From: Alphaproteobacteria bacterium
GTDB taxonomy: Bacteria > Pseudomonadota > Alphaproteobacteria > Rhodospirillales > WMHbin7
Length of the DNA: 64,000 bases
Assembly (NCBI GenBank): GCA_015231795.1
Contig: JADGAX010000002.1
Span: 1-64,000, forward strand
Direction: 5' to 3'
Part shown: positions 38,893-47,747 of the stretch, piece after piece
Numbering within the stretch: the stretch's first letter is position 1
How the letters are laid out: each line of letters opens with the position of its first letter
Notes under the pieces: generated by a model
Databases searched by the model: none
What the model saw: only the letters and a program-made list of their open reading frames with translations
Told to the model about the DNA's origin: nothing
Made by a program: the position numbers and the translations under genes

Positions 38893-39480
38893 TCAAGGTT
38901 CAGCCGCCAGGTTGGGCAAACCAAAACCCGCCAGAGCCAGCAGACCCAGAATGGCGAAGATGGCGGCCGCCAAGCCATGCACCAATTTGAGAGGCACTTT
39001 CGAAGCAGCCGCCTCGCCAACCAGAACGGCGGGCACATTGGCCAGCATCATGCCCAGCGTGGTCCCCAACGTAACTAGCATCAAATCGTTGAAGCGGGCG
39101 GCCAGGGCGATGGTGGCAATCTGCGTCTTGTCGCCGATTTCCACCAGGAAGAAGGTGGCCAGGGTCGCCAGGAAAGGGCCGTAACGCCGCCCCAGGCCGA
39201 AGCCATCTTCGTCTTCCTTGTCGGGCACCAGAATCCAGGCCGCCATGGCCAGGAAGGAAAGGCCAAGGATCCAGCGCAACAAGTCTAGCCCCAACCATTG
39301 GGCCAGGGCGCCGCCCGCCCAGGCCGCCAGACCGTGATTGGCCAGGGTCGCCAGCAAAATGCCCAGGATGATGGGGACGGGCTTGCGAAAACGAGCCGCC
39401 AGAACCAAGGCCAGCAGCTGGGTTTTGTCGCCGATTTCGGCGATGGCCACCACGAAGGACGATATGAGCAAGGCTTCCAT
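38893..39480 (-). CDS. GDT1/TMEM165 (UPF0016) family manganese exporter
   Basis: A 195-residue, six-helix membrane protein with the two hallmark repeats EIGDKTQLLALVLAARF (helix 1) and EIGDKTQIATIALAARF (helix 4). Bacterial members export Mn(II). The start at 39480 follows directly after a manganese riboswitch and its expression hairpin, so readings that begin further upstream are rejected. Regulation by the riboswitch supports the manganese role strongly. Confidence 0.92.
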   Translation of the reverse strand: MEALLISSFVVAIAEIGDKTQLLALVLAARFRKPVPIILGILLATLANHGLAAWAGGALAQWLGLDLLRWILGLSFLAMAAWILVPDKEDEDGFGLGRRYGPFLATLATFFLVEIGDKTQIATIALAARFNDLMLVTLGTTLGMMLANVPAVLVGEAAASKVPLKLVHGLAAAIFAILGLLALAGFGLPNLAAEP

Positions 39481-39488
39481 TGAAAGTC

Positions 39489-39539
39489 CAAAAGGGGCCG
39501 GACGGACGCAACCTATGGCTCGCCGTCCCGCCCAGCCCC
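39489..39539 (-). promoter_or_regulatory. Expression-platform hairpin of the manganese riboswitch
   Basis: On the minus strand a GC-rich arm with GGACGG pairs with CCGTCC and further GGCCCC, followed by CTTTTGG. It can act as an intrinsic terminator or hide the start region when the aptamer is empty. Confidence 0.55.
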
Positions 39540-39550
39540 CTGGGTGACGG

Positions 39551-39685
39551 TCGAAGCCAAAGGTCTTGCCATGCCCGATGCGATGGGCCGGACGCGCCAT
39601 GGGCAAGCCAAGCGGCATTGCCCAAGTTTGTTGACGCGCCCCCTTCTGGATGCGAAGGCGGCTACTCCCCAATGACAGAGGCAAG
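39551..39685 (-). ncRNA. yybP-ykoY manganese riboswitch aptamer
   Basis: Minus-strand leader of the UPF0016 gene. It has the conserved elements of the yybP-ykoY class in the right order: TTGGGGAGTAGCCG at the 5' end (39661-39673), the internal GCGTCAACA, and the 3' loop GGCAAGACCTTTGGC (39555-39570). The two conserved loops dock to form the Mn(II) site. It should switch the exporter on at high manganese. Confidence 0.92.
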
Positions 39686-39695
39686 CTAGGACAAA

Positions 39696-40094
39696 TCAGC
39701 CCCTAGGGCAAGGGATTCGACTGGGCTTGGACAGGATGTACCAAGCCGCATAGGCAACCGCCAATCCCATGCCAGCCATGGCGTACCAGGGCGCTTGCGA
39801 GAAGAAAACGACATAGACCATGCTGGCCGTCATGGCGACGATGGATGCGATCTTGGCGGCCAGCGGGATAACCCGGTGTCGTTCCCATTTCTGCAGGGAC
39901 GGACCAAACATTTTATGGTTCAGCAGCCACCGATGGAAGCGCTGCGAACTGCGGGCGAAGCACCAAAGGGCAAGGATCATGAAGGGCGTCGTCGGCAGAA
40001 CCGGCAGCACGGCGCCCAGCAGACCCAGTGCCACGCACACAAATCCCAGGGCAAGAAACAAGGCTCGTAGAAGCGGCGCCCTTCTCATAATCAT
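39696..40094 (-). CDS. DUF454 (YbaN-like) inner-membrane protein
   Basis: A 132-residue protein with three or four membrane helices and the DUF454 signature GLLGAVLPVLPTTPFMILALWCFARSS followed by LLNHKMFGP. Function of the family is unknown. It lies just upstream of the riboswitch leader, on the same strand. Confidence 0.9.
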   Translation of the reverse strand: MIMRRAPLLRALFLALGFVCVALGLLGAVLPVLPTTPFMILALWCFARSSQRFHRWLLNHKMFGPSLQKWERHRVIPLAAKIASIVAMTASMVYVVFFSQAPWYAMAGMGLAVAYAAWYILSKPSRIPCPRG

Positions 40095-40296
40095 TTACCT
40101 GCCTCTTCCTTGCTGCGATGAAACAGGTCCGAAAATTCACGGCAAGTGTAATGAGGCTTCGGAGTGAAGAAAAGGCCGCCTTTTCCTGAAAAATGGCGTT
40201 TTCTCCCGGCTTTGGCGCATTCCATCATTTTCCACTTTGCAATCATGCCCCTGGATATTGCACTGTTGCGGGTCGATTGTTGCTTGGATGGACGAA

Positions 40297-40716
40297 ATGA
40301 AAATATCTCGCGCGCCGCTCGCCTTGATCCTGCTCTTGATCGCCGGTTCCGCCATGGCCCAAGGCAGCGACTGGGATTTTGCTGCGAAAAGCAAAGAAAA
40401 ATGCTCGGACGGCAGCCAGATGCAGATGAATGACTGCCTGCGACAGGAATATGAACGGTCTGATAAAAAGCTGAACGCCAGCTACCGTCGACTTCTGCAA
40501 CTGCTTGAGGATCCGTCCGCCCTGAAGAAGGCGCAGATCGCTTGGCTGAGTTTCAGGGACGCGACCTGCGCCTATGAAAATTCGGGCATCGGCAAGGACG
40601 GCAGCCTTTATCCCTATGGCTGGAACGCCTGCATGATCGACGTTACGAACAAAAGAATCCGCGATCTGGACATGTATCAAGATTGGGACTGCAACGGATG
40701 TCCGCCGCGAAAATAG
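40297..40716 (+). CDS. Secreted LprI/DUF1311-type protein
   Basis: A 139-residue exported protein: signal peptide MKISRAPLALILLLIAGSAMA, then a DUF1311/LprI domain with paired cysteines (KCSDGSQMQMNDCLRQEY, the Ser/Tyr helix, LSFRDATCAYE). Relatives inhibit lysozyme or protect the envelope. An in-frame ATG at 40288 is possible, but the signal peptide and GGATGGA favour 40297. Ends 4 bp from the convergent TPR gene. Confidence 0.82.
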   Translation: MKISRAPLALILLLIAGSAMAQGSDWDFAAKSKEKCSDGSQMQMNDCLRQEYERSDKKLNASYRRLLQLLEDPSALKKAQIAWLSFRDATCAYENSGIGKDGSLYPYGWNACMIDVTNKRIRDLDMYQDWDCNGCPPRK

Positions 40717-40720
40717 GGAA

Positions 40721-42640
40721 CTAACCGATCTTCTCCAGCCATTGGCGATAAGTCGGATCGCCCGTTGAGGCCAGGCGCTCCTTGGCCTTTTGAAAACCCG
40801 CCAGATCATTCAGTCGCAAGCGAACCAAGGGGGCAAGGCGGTCGACCGGGTCTGCCTTGCCTTCATGTCTGTCCAGCAACCGCTCCAGCGCCTTGGTGTA
40901 ACGGCTTGCGACGGGCGAGCCATAGGCCAAACCGGCCAGCAGGCTGCTTGCCGCCAAGAGGGCGGCGGGCGGCCAGCCGAAGGTGGTTTCGGCAAGGTGA
41001 AAATGGGTTTCGAACATGCCGTGTTCGTTCCAAAGCAGGTCCGCCGGAATGAGTTTGTTCAGGGCATGCTGCTGCGCCAGCAATTGTCCCAGGGCGAGAA
41101 GCCAGCCTTCCTGGTCCGCCTCTTGCGGCGGCGCATACCAATCCGGCGGTTGACGGGGTTGCGCCAGTCCCTGAGCGATCAACGTTTCTTGAACCTTTGC
41201 TGCCAGTTGGAGGGCCGCAAGCGCGGCGCCGTTGCGCGCCACCTGCTTGACGGTGGTGAGTTTTTCGCCGGTGGCGCCATTCCAAACGTCGATTTCAAGC
41301 CTGGCTGCGAACCCCTTTGCAGGCATGCGCCCGGTCATCACCAGCCATAGGGGGCCACCGCGTCCGAAATCGTCAAGCAAACGGTCAAGCGGCCAGGGTT
41401 CGGACGTCACGACCGGCCCCCTGCCGATCAGCGCCGGAATCAAGGTTCTGGGCCGAAGGGTTGCGTTAAATCCCAGCATCTCGGCCAAAAACAACGGCAG
41501 GGCGCGGCTTTGGCGGCCTTCGTCATCCTCGATCTCCATGCTGGGTTTTTTGGCCTGCTCGTCCCTGGGCGCGATGGTCAGGGGCAGAATCTCAAGGCGA
41601 AGACCTTCCTGACAGGAAGCCATCAGCCAGCTGGCCGCGTCGTCAAGCCCTCGGGTCCAGATCGGCCCATCGACCGACGCCATCATTAGTTCCATCGGCT
41701 GCTTGTCGTCGGGCGCTGGCGACGCATCCGACCCGCCCTGCGATTGAGCCGCCGCCAGAAGAAATTCCGGCTTGTTGAGAAGTCCTTCCAGTTCCGCCAG
41801 CACTTCGTCGAAGGGGGCGAGGCCCAGCGCCTTCAAGCGCCGCCAGAGGGTCCGTCCCTTCACGGCCTCGCCTGTCTGGGCATAGGCGCGGACCAGATTG
41901 AGACCTGTCTCCACGCCATGCTGGTCAAGATCAAAGAGCGGCTCGAGAAGGGCCAGCATCTCGGCGATATGACCCGCCTGCCCCATCTCGCCGCTGATCC
42001 GATGGAAAACGTCAGGCGCGCGGCTCAGCTCCAGCGTCTGGCGGTAAAGCGCAAGCGCTCCCTCAAGGTTGTTCTCCTTGAGGCAAAGGCTGGCAAGGTC
42101 AAATTTGGCGCGCCAACTGCCCGGCTCGGCGTCGATTTCTTCCAGCGAACGGCGCGCCGCCTCGTCGCCGCCTCGTTCGTGGTGAATGGCGCACCACCAG
42201 TTCAGCGCATTGTCCTGGTTGGGATCAAGCGCCAGGGCGCGCCTAAGTAGGCGATAGGCTTCTTCTTCTTCGCCACGAAAGGAAAAAACCTTGGCGAGGT
42301 TGGTCAGCACGACGCCCTCTTCGCCATAGCGGGCGATGTGGCCTCGCAGGCGCATCTCCGCCTCGTTGAAGAGCCTCAACTGCATCAGCACGATGGCATG
42401 GATGCAGGCGGCGCGCTCGGCCATAGGGTCGATCTCGCTAAGGCGCTGGGCCGCTGGCAACAGATCCTCGCCGAAACCGTCGTCAAGCCCCCCCAGAATA
42501 TGGCCATAGAGCGCTTCGGGTTCGTTCCAGTCCTTTTCGATATTGGGCAGCAGAACGTCGCTGAGCCATGTCTTGCGGTCGATCACGATTTCCCGGCCCC
42601 TGTCGTCGCGGGCGCGGATCGGTTCCTTGGCCTCTGACAT
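40721..42640 (-). CDS. Large TPR-repeat protein of unknown function
   Basis: A 639-residue soluble protein with no signal peptide. TPR-like helical repeats fill about residues 60-310 (for example GVVLTNLAKVFSFRGEEEEAYRLLRRALALDP); the second half has no recognised domain and ends in more helical repeats. The start at 42640 has a GGAAGG ribosome site and removes a poor 36-residue extension. Divergent from the kdp operon, with which no link is evident. Confidence 0.75.
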   Translation of the reverse strand: MSEAKEPIRARDDRGREIVIDRKTWLSDVLLPNIEKDWNEPEALYGHILGGLDDGFGEDLLPAAQRLSEIDPMAERAACIHAIVLMQLRLFNEAEMRLRGHIARYGEEGVVLTNLAKVFSFRGEEEEAYRLLRRALALDPNQDNALNWWCAIHHERGGDEAARRSLEEIDAEPGSWRAKFDLASLCLKENNLEGALALYRQTLELSRAPDVFHRISGEMGQAGHIAEMLALLEPLFDLDQHGVETGLNLVRAYAQTGEAVKGRTLWRRLKALGLAPFDEVLAELEGLLNKPEFLLAAAQSQGGSDASPAPDDKQPMELMMASVDGPIWTRGLDDAASWLMASCQEGLRLEILPLTIAPRDEQAKKPSMEIEDDEGRQSRALPLFLAEMLGFNATLRPRTLIPALIGRGPVVTSEPWPLDRLLDDFGRGGPLWLVMTGRMPAKGFAARLEIDVWNGATGEKLTTVKQVARNGAALAALQLAAKVQETLIAQGLAQPRQPPDWYAPPQEADQEGWLLALGQLLAQQHALNKLIPADLLWNEHGMFETHFHLAETTFGWPPAALLAASSLLAGLAYGSPVASRYTKALERLLDRHEGKADPVDRLAPLVRLRLNDLAGFQKAKERLASTGDPTYRQWLEKIG

Positions 42641-42820
42641 GGCGGTTTCCTTCCCAAACAGCGCGAACTTACCGTCAGAGTAGGCAGATGAGCCGGTCTC
42701 GTGCAAGCGGTTGGCGGCGCATAAGCGAATCGTAAAAAGCCTGCGCAAAATCCATATGGAACCCTTATGCCTTCCGGCGCGAGGATAGATCCGGTTTTAA
42801 GAGTTGACCGGAGCACCCCC

Positions 42821-42904
42821 ATGTTCGATGCCGTTTTCATTGCCGCCGCCCTTGGCGCCTTCGCGCTCCTTGGCCTTTTATTGCGCGCCTGCCGGAACAT
42901 CTAG
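42821..42904 (+). CDS. 27-residue single-helix protein upstream of kdpF
   Basis: The frame reads MFDAVFIAAALGAFALLGLL and seven more residues ending RNI: one membrane helix with a short basic tail. It is preceded by GACCGGAGC and followed 9 bp later by kdpF. Too short for standard gene finders. Size, topology and place suggest an accessory peptide of the Kdp complex; this is inference. Confidence 0.65.
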   Translation: MFDAVFIAAALGAFALLGLLLRACRNI

Positions 42905-42913
42905 GAGACGGCC

Positions 42914-43015
42914 ATGTCTTACGGACTTTCGCTGGATGTGGCGTTGGGTCTCGCCTCGGTCATCGGGTTGGCGGCCTATCTCGTCTATGTCCTCATTCAT
43001 CCCGAGCGGTTCTAG
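42914..43015 (+). CDS. kdpF: Potassium-transporting ATPase small subunit KdpF
   Basis: A 33-residue membrane peptide (MSYGLSLDVALGLASVIGLA, then AYLVYVLIHPERF). The YLVYVLIHPERF end is the family hallmark. KdpF stabilises the KdpABC complex in the membrane. An AGGAGA ribosome site precedes it and kdpA starts 9 bp after its stop. Confidence 0.92.
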   Translation: MSYGLSLDVALGLASVIGLAAYLVYVLIHPERF

Positions 43016-43024
43016 GAGCCTGTC

Positions 43025-44731
43025 ATGGACGCCTACGGCCTTTTGCTGGTCATTTTCTTCATTGCTCTGATCGTGGGGCTGACCCCCTTGGCGGGTGGCT
43101 ATATGGCGCGCCTGTTCGATGGCCAGCCTGTCTTGCTGTCGCGGTTGCTGGGGCCTGTCGAGCGCGGGCTTTACCGGCTGGCGGGCATAGACCCGCAACG
43201 CGAACAGCATTGGAGCGCCTATGCCAGCGCCTTCCTGATCTTCCATCTGGCTGGCGTCTTGCTGCTTTACGGCTTGCAGCGTTTGCAAGGCTGGTTGCCG
43301 CTCAATCCTGCGGGCATGGCCGCCGTGCCGCCCGACCTCGCCTTCAATACGGCAGTCAGCTTCGTCACCAACACCAACTGGCAGAATTACGGCGGCGAAA
43401 GCAGCATCAGCTATCTGGTTCAGATGGCGGGCTTCACCGTGCAGAACTTCCTGTCGGCTGCTGCGGGCATCGCCGCCGCCGCCGCCGTCATCCGTGGATT
43501 CGCCAGACGCGAATCCGCCACGGTCGGCAATTTCTATGTCGATCTGGTGCGCATCACGCTCTATTTGCTGCTGCCCATCTGCTTCGTGGGCGCGCTGTTG
43601 CTGGTCTGGCTGGGGGTGCCGCAGAATTTTAACGCTTATCGCGAAGTCATGACGCTGGAGGGCGTTAAGCAAATCATCGCTCAGGGTCCGGTGGCCAGCC
43701 AGATGATGATCAAGCATTTGGGCACCAACGGCGGCGGTTTCTTCAACGCCAACGCGGCGCATCCGTTCGAGAACCCCTCGGCGCTGGCTAACCTGATCCA
43801 TATGGTGTGCATCTTCGTGCTGGGAGCGGGATTGACCAACAGCTTTGGCCGCATGGTCAAGGATCAGCGCCAAGGCTGGGCATTGTTGGCCGCGATGGGC
43901 GTTCTGTTCATTACAGGCGTCGTCATCGCCATCTGGGCGGAGGCGCAGGGCAATCCTGTTCTGACCCAGCTTGGCCTTCAGAACATGGGCAATATGGAAG
44001 GCAAGGAAGTGCGCTTCGGCATCGTGGCGTCCGCCTTGTTCGCCGCCATCACCACCGCCACCTCCTGCGGCGCGGTAATCGCCATGCATGACAGCTTCAT
44101 GCCGCTGGGCGGCCTTGTTCCCCTGATCAACATGTCGCTGGGCGAGGTGGTGGTTGGCGGCGTTGGATCAGGTCTTTACGGCATGATCGTCTTCGTCCTT
44201 ATCGCCTTGTTCATCGCAGGCCTGATGGTTGGCCGCACGCCGGAATATCTGGGCAAAAAGATCGAGGCCCGCGAGATGAAACTGGCCGTCATCGCCATAT
44301 TGGCCACCCCCATCGCCGTCCTGGGCGCGGGGGCGCTAGCCATGGTTCTGCCGATGGCTTTAACCAGCGTCGCCGCCCCCGGCCCGCATGGACTTTCGGA
44401 ACTGCTTTACGCCTTCCTGTCAGCGGGCAACAACAACGGCTCGGCCTTCGGCGGCCTCTCGGGCAACACGCCTTTCTTTAACTCGGCGCTGGCCTTTTCG
44501 ATGCTGATCGGACGATTTGCCTTCGTCATCCCCGTGCTGGCGATCGCGGGCGCACTGGCGGCCAAGAAGGCGGCGCCGCCCTCGGTGGGCACCTTTCCCA
44601 CCCATGGCCTGTTGTTCATCGGACTCTTGACCGGTGTTGTCCTGGTCGTTGGCGGGTTGACCTATTTCCCGGTTCTCGCCCTTGGCCCCGTCGTCGAGCA
44701 TCTGTCGCTGACCGCTGGCACCTTGTTCTAG
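43025..44731 (+). CDS. kdpA: Potassium-transporting ATPase subunit KdpA
   Basis: The channel-like K+ binding subunit of the high-affinity KdpFABC pump. 568 residues, ten membrane helices, with selectivity-filter-like segments [40 protein letters not shown]-like and [12 protein letters not shown]. Complete; AGGAG lies before the start. Confidence 0.97.
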   Translation: MDAYGLLLVIFFIALIVGLTPLAGGYMARLFDGQPVLLSRLLGPVERGLYRLAGIDPQREQHWSAYASAFLIFHLAGVLLLYGLQRLQGWLPLNPAGMAAVPPDLAFNTAVSFVTNTNWQNYGGESSISYLVQMAGFTVQNFLSAAAGIAAAAAVIRGFARRESATVGNFYVDLVRITLYLLLPICFVGALLLVWLGVPQNFNAYREVMTLEGVKQIIAQGPVASQMMIKHLGTNGGGFFNANAAHPFENPSALANLIHMVCIFVLGAGLTNSFGRMVKDQRQGWALLAAMGVLFITGVVIAIWAEAQGNPVLTQLGLQNMGNMEGKEVRFGIVASALFAAITTATSCGAVIAMHDSFMPLGGLVPLINMSLGEVVVGGVGSGLYGMIVFVLIALFIAGLMVGRTPEYLGKKIEAREMKLAVIAILATPIAVLGAGALAMVLPMALTSVAAPGPHGLSELLYAFLSAGNNNGSAFGGLSGNTPFFNSALAFSMLIGRFAFVIPVLAIAGALAAKKAAPPSVGTFPTHGLLFIGLLTGVVLVVGGLTYFPVLALGPVVEHLSLTAGTLF

Positions 44732-44740
44732 GAGCATTCC

Positions 44741-46798
44741 ATGACCGTCCATCGTCCCAAATCGCGTGCCCTGTTCGATCGGGCTATCCTGATCCGGGCA
44801 GCCAAGGATTCGGTTTTAAAGCTCGATCTCCGTCTCCTGGCCCGCAATCCGGTGATGTTTACCACCGCCGTGGTGGCCGTGCTGTCCACTCTGCTGTCTG
44901 CCCGTGACGCCATGGAAGGAACTTCCTTTGCAGGCGTCATGGTTCAGGTGTCTATCTGGCTGTGGATCACCGTGCTGTTCGCCAATTTCGCCGAAGCGGT
45001 GGCTGAAGGTCGCGGCAAGGCCCAGGCGGCCAGCCTGCGCCGCAGCAAAACGGAAGCCCAGGCGCACAAGATCGACAGCGTCGAATCGACGAGGGCGGCC
45101 ACGATTCCCGCCAGCCAGTTGAAGGCGGGCGATCTGGTGGCTTGCCAAGCGGGCGACGTCATCCCCGGCGACGGCGATGTGGTGGCGGGAATCGCCATGG
45201 TGGACGAAAGCGCCATCACCGGCGAATCCGCCCCCGTCATCCGAGAATCGGGCGGCGACCGTTCGGCCGTGACCGGCGGCACGCGCGTCGTTTCGGATCG
45301 TATCGTCGTGCGCATCACCGCCAATCCCGGCGAAACCTTCTTGGATCGCATGATCGCCCTGGTCGAGGGAGCCAAGCGCCAGAAGACGCCCAACGAGATT
45401 GCGCTCAATATCCTTTTGGTCGGCATGACGCTGATCTTCCTGATCGTCGTCGCCACCTTGCCCGCCTTCGCCTCGTGGTCTGGTACGGTAATTCCCATCG
45501 TTTTCCTGACCGCCTTGTTCGTGACCTTGATCCCCACCACCATCGGCGGCTTGCTGTCGGCCATCGGCATCGCGGGCATGGACCGGCTGGTCAAGTTCAA
45601 TGTCATCGCCAAGTCTGGCCGCGCGGTCGAGGCGGCAGGCGACATTGATGTCTTGTTGTTGGATAAAACCGGCACCATCACCTGGGGAGCCAGGCAGGCC
45701 AGTGAATTCCTGCCTGCCCCCGGCGTCGGCGAGCGCGAGCTGGCCCAGGCGGCCTTTCTGGCTTCGTTGGCCGACGATACGCCCGAGGGCAAATCCATCG
45801 TGGCGCTGGCGGTCAATCATTTCGGCTTCAAGGCACCGCAAGGAGCCGATATCGGCATCATTCCCTTCACCGCCCAAACCCGCATGTCGGGCATCGACTT
45901 TGAAGGTTCGCAGATTCGTAAAGGAGCTTGGGACGCCATCCAGGCCTATGTCGCCGAACTCGCCGGATCGACGCTGGGCGGCGCGCCCAGGGATTTGGTG
46001 AGCTTGGTCGAAAAGGTCGCCAAATCCGGCGGAACGCCCTTGGTGGTGGCCAGGGACGGGTGGCATCTGGGCGTGGTGCATCTGAAGGACATCGTAAAAC
46101 CCGGCATCCGCGAGCGTTTCGCCACCTTGCGCACCATGGGTATTCGCACCGTCATGATCACCGGCGACAATCCGCTGACCGCCGCCGCCATCGCCGCCGA
46201 GGCGGGCGTCGATGATTTTCTGGCCGAGGCGACGCCCGAGAAGAAGCTGGAACTGATCCGCCAGTATCAGGCGGGCGGACGCCTGGTCGCCATGTGCGGC
46301 GACGGATCGAACGACGCCCCGGCGCTGGCCCAGGCCGATGTCGGCGTGGCGATGAATACCGGCACGCAGGCGGCACGCGAGGCGGGCAATATGGTGGATC
46401 TGGAAAGCGATCCCACCAAGTTGATCGAGATCGTGATGATCGGCAAGCAGATGCTGATCAGTCGAGGCGCGCTCACCACCTTCTCGATCGCCAACGATGT
46501 GGCGAAATATTTCGCCATCATCCCGGCCTTGTTCCTGACCGCCTATCCGCAATTGCAAGCGATGAACGTCATGCATCTGGCCAGCCCGCAATCGGCCATT
46601 CTGTCGGCCATCATCTTCAATGCACTGATCATCGTGGCTTTGATCCCCCTGGCCCTGAAGGGCGTAGCTTACCGACCGGTGGGGGCCGAGGCGCTTCTGC
46701 GTCGCAATCTGCTGGTTTATGGCCTGGGCGGTCTGGTCATGCCGTTTGCAGGCATCAAGCTGGTCGATCTGGCCGTTACCTTCCTTGGCCTTGCCTAA
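44741..46798 (+). CDS. kdpB: Potassium-transporting ATPase ATP-binding subunit KdpB
   Basis: The P-type ATPase subunit, 685 residues. The phosphorylated Asp308 is in DKTGTIT; TGES lies in the actuator domain, and [18 protein letters not shown] forms the hinge. It powers K+ uptake with KdpA and KdpC. The gap to kdpA is 9 bp. Confidence 0.98.
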   Translation: MTVHRPKSRALFDRAILIRAAKDSVLKLDLRLLARNPVMFTTAVVAVLSTLLSARDAMEGTSFAGVMVQVSIWLWITVLFANFAEAVAEGRGKAQAASLRRSKTEAQAHKIDSVESTRAATIPASQLKAGDLVACQAGDVIPGDGDVVAGIAMVDESAITGESAPVIRESGGDRSAVTGGTRVVSDRIVVRITANPGETFLDRMIALVEGAKRQKTPNEIALNILLVGMTLIFLIVVATLPAFASWSGTVIPIVFLTALFVTLIPTTIGGLLSAIGIAGMDRLVKFNVIAKSGRAVEAAGDIDVLLLDKTGTITWGARQASEFLPAPGVGERELAQAAFLASLADDTPEGKSIVALAVNHFGFKAPQGADIGIIPFTAQTRMSGIDFEGSQIRKGAWDAIQAYVAELAGSTLGGAPRDLVSLVEKVAKSGGTPLVVARDGWHLGVVHLKDIVKPGIRERFATLRTMGIRTVMITGDNPLTAAAIAAEAGVDDFLAEATPEKKLELIRQYQAGGRLVAMCGDGSNDAPALAQADVGVAMNTGTQAAREAGNMVDLESDPTKLIEIVMIGKQMLISRGALTTFSIANDVAKYFAIIPALFLTAYPQLQAMNVMHLASPQSAILSAIIFNALIIVALIPLALKGVAYRPVGAEALLRRNLLVYGLGGLVMPFAGIKLVDLAVTFLGLA

Positions 46799-46804
46799 CG
46801 GAGA

Positions 46805-47395
46805 ATGAACATGTTGAAGGAACTTCGCCCCGTTCTGGTCATCCTGCTCGTGCTGACCGCTGTCACCGGCCTGGCCTATCCTCTCGCCGTCACCGGCGCC
46901 GCCCAGGCCCTGTTTCCAAGGCAGGCGGCGGGCAGCCTGATCGAAAGGAACGGCCAAGTGATCGGCTCGGACTTGATCGGTCAGAATTTCACGAAACCCG
47001 GCTATTTCTGGGGCCGTCCTTCGGCGACCGCCGAAGCGCCCTATAACGCCGCGGCTTCGGGCGGCAGTAATCTACCCCCTTCTGCCAAGGCCCTGGCCGA
47101 GACGGTGGCCGAGCGTGTTGTGGCCTTCAGGAAGGCCAATCCCGGCGAGACGGGGCCGGTTCCCGCCGATCTGGTCACCGCCTCGGCCAGCGGGCTTGAT
47201 CCGCATATTTCCCCGGCAGCAGCGCAAGCGCAGATCAAGCGGGTGGCAGCGGCAAGGCGCGTGGCTGTTTTGGACTTGCGCAAGCTGGTTGAAGGCCTGA
47301 CCGAGGGGCGCACCCTGGGCTTGCTGGGCGAGCCGACCGTCAATGTCCTCAAGCTCAATCTGGCGCTCGACGAAAAATGGCCAATCAAGAAGTGA
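46805..47395 (+). CDS. kdpC: Potassium-transporting ATPase subunit KdpC
   Basis: Single-helix periplasmic subunit that assists K+ binding. 196 residues: N-terminal helix, then [19 protein letters not shown], and the tail [17 protein letters not shown]. An in-frame second start (Met3) is possible. Seven bases after its stop lies an unusual small gene whose tail resembles this one. Confidence 0.96.
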   Translation: MNMLKELRPVLVILLVLTAVTGLAYPLAVTGAAQALFPRQAAGSLIERNGQVIGSDLIGQNFTKPGYFWGRPSATAEAPYNAAASGGSNLPPSAKALAETVAERVVAFRKANPGETGPVPADLVTASASGLDPHISPAAAQAQIKRVAAARRVAVLDLRKLVEGLTEGRTLGLLGEPTVNVLKLNLALDEKWPIKK

Positions 47396-47402
47396 GGCCG
47401 AC

Positions 47403-47738
47403 ATGAACAAGCCGAACAGCAACACGCTCTCTTGGCTGAATATGCTGGCCATTGCGGGCGCCGTGGCCTTCTTCGTCTGGCTAGCTCATCCACTCATTGC
47501 TAAAAGGGAGTCGCAGCCAGCATCGCAAGCTGACCCGCCAGGATACTTCCACCTCTATCCCGGCGAGCGCAAAATACTGCTTTCGACAGCCTTCGTGCAG
47601 GCAAAAAGCATCGCCAGCGCCCGCCACGTCCCACCGCTCGCCATCCGCGACTTTCTTAGCCAATTCGCCCATGACCATGACAAAATCGACGCCAAAACCC
47701 TCAACAAGGCCCTGGACGAACGGTGGCCGATGAAGTGA
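47403..47738 (+). CDS. KdpC-tail-like small membrane protein between kdpC and kdpD
   Basis: A 111-residue protein with one N-terminal membrane helix (about 13-33) and a periplasmic domain. Residues 61-111 echo the end of KdpC: STAFVQAKSIASARHV against [18 protein letters not shown], and KALDERWPMK against [14 protein letters not shown] precedes the start and kdpD begins 9 bp later, so it is made with the pump and its sensor. It may be a truncated KdpC paralogue acting as an assembly or signalling subunit. Confidence 0.75.
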   Translation: MNKPNSNTLSWLNMLAIAGAVAFFVWLAHPLIAKRESQPASQADPPGYFHLYPGERKILLSTAFVQAKSIASARHVPPLAIRDFLSQFAHDHDKIDAKTLNKALDERWPMK

Positions 47739-47747
47739 ACATACGTT

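Noticed and set aside
39481-39684. N-terminal extension of the UPF0016 protein
   Set aside because: The extra codons cover the yybP-ykoY aptamer and its hairpin; the family starts at the EIGDKTQ-bearing first helix.
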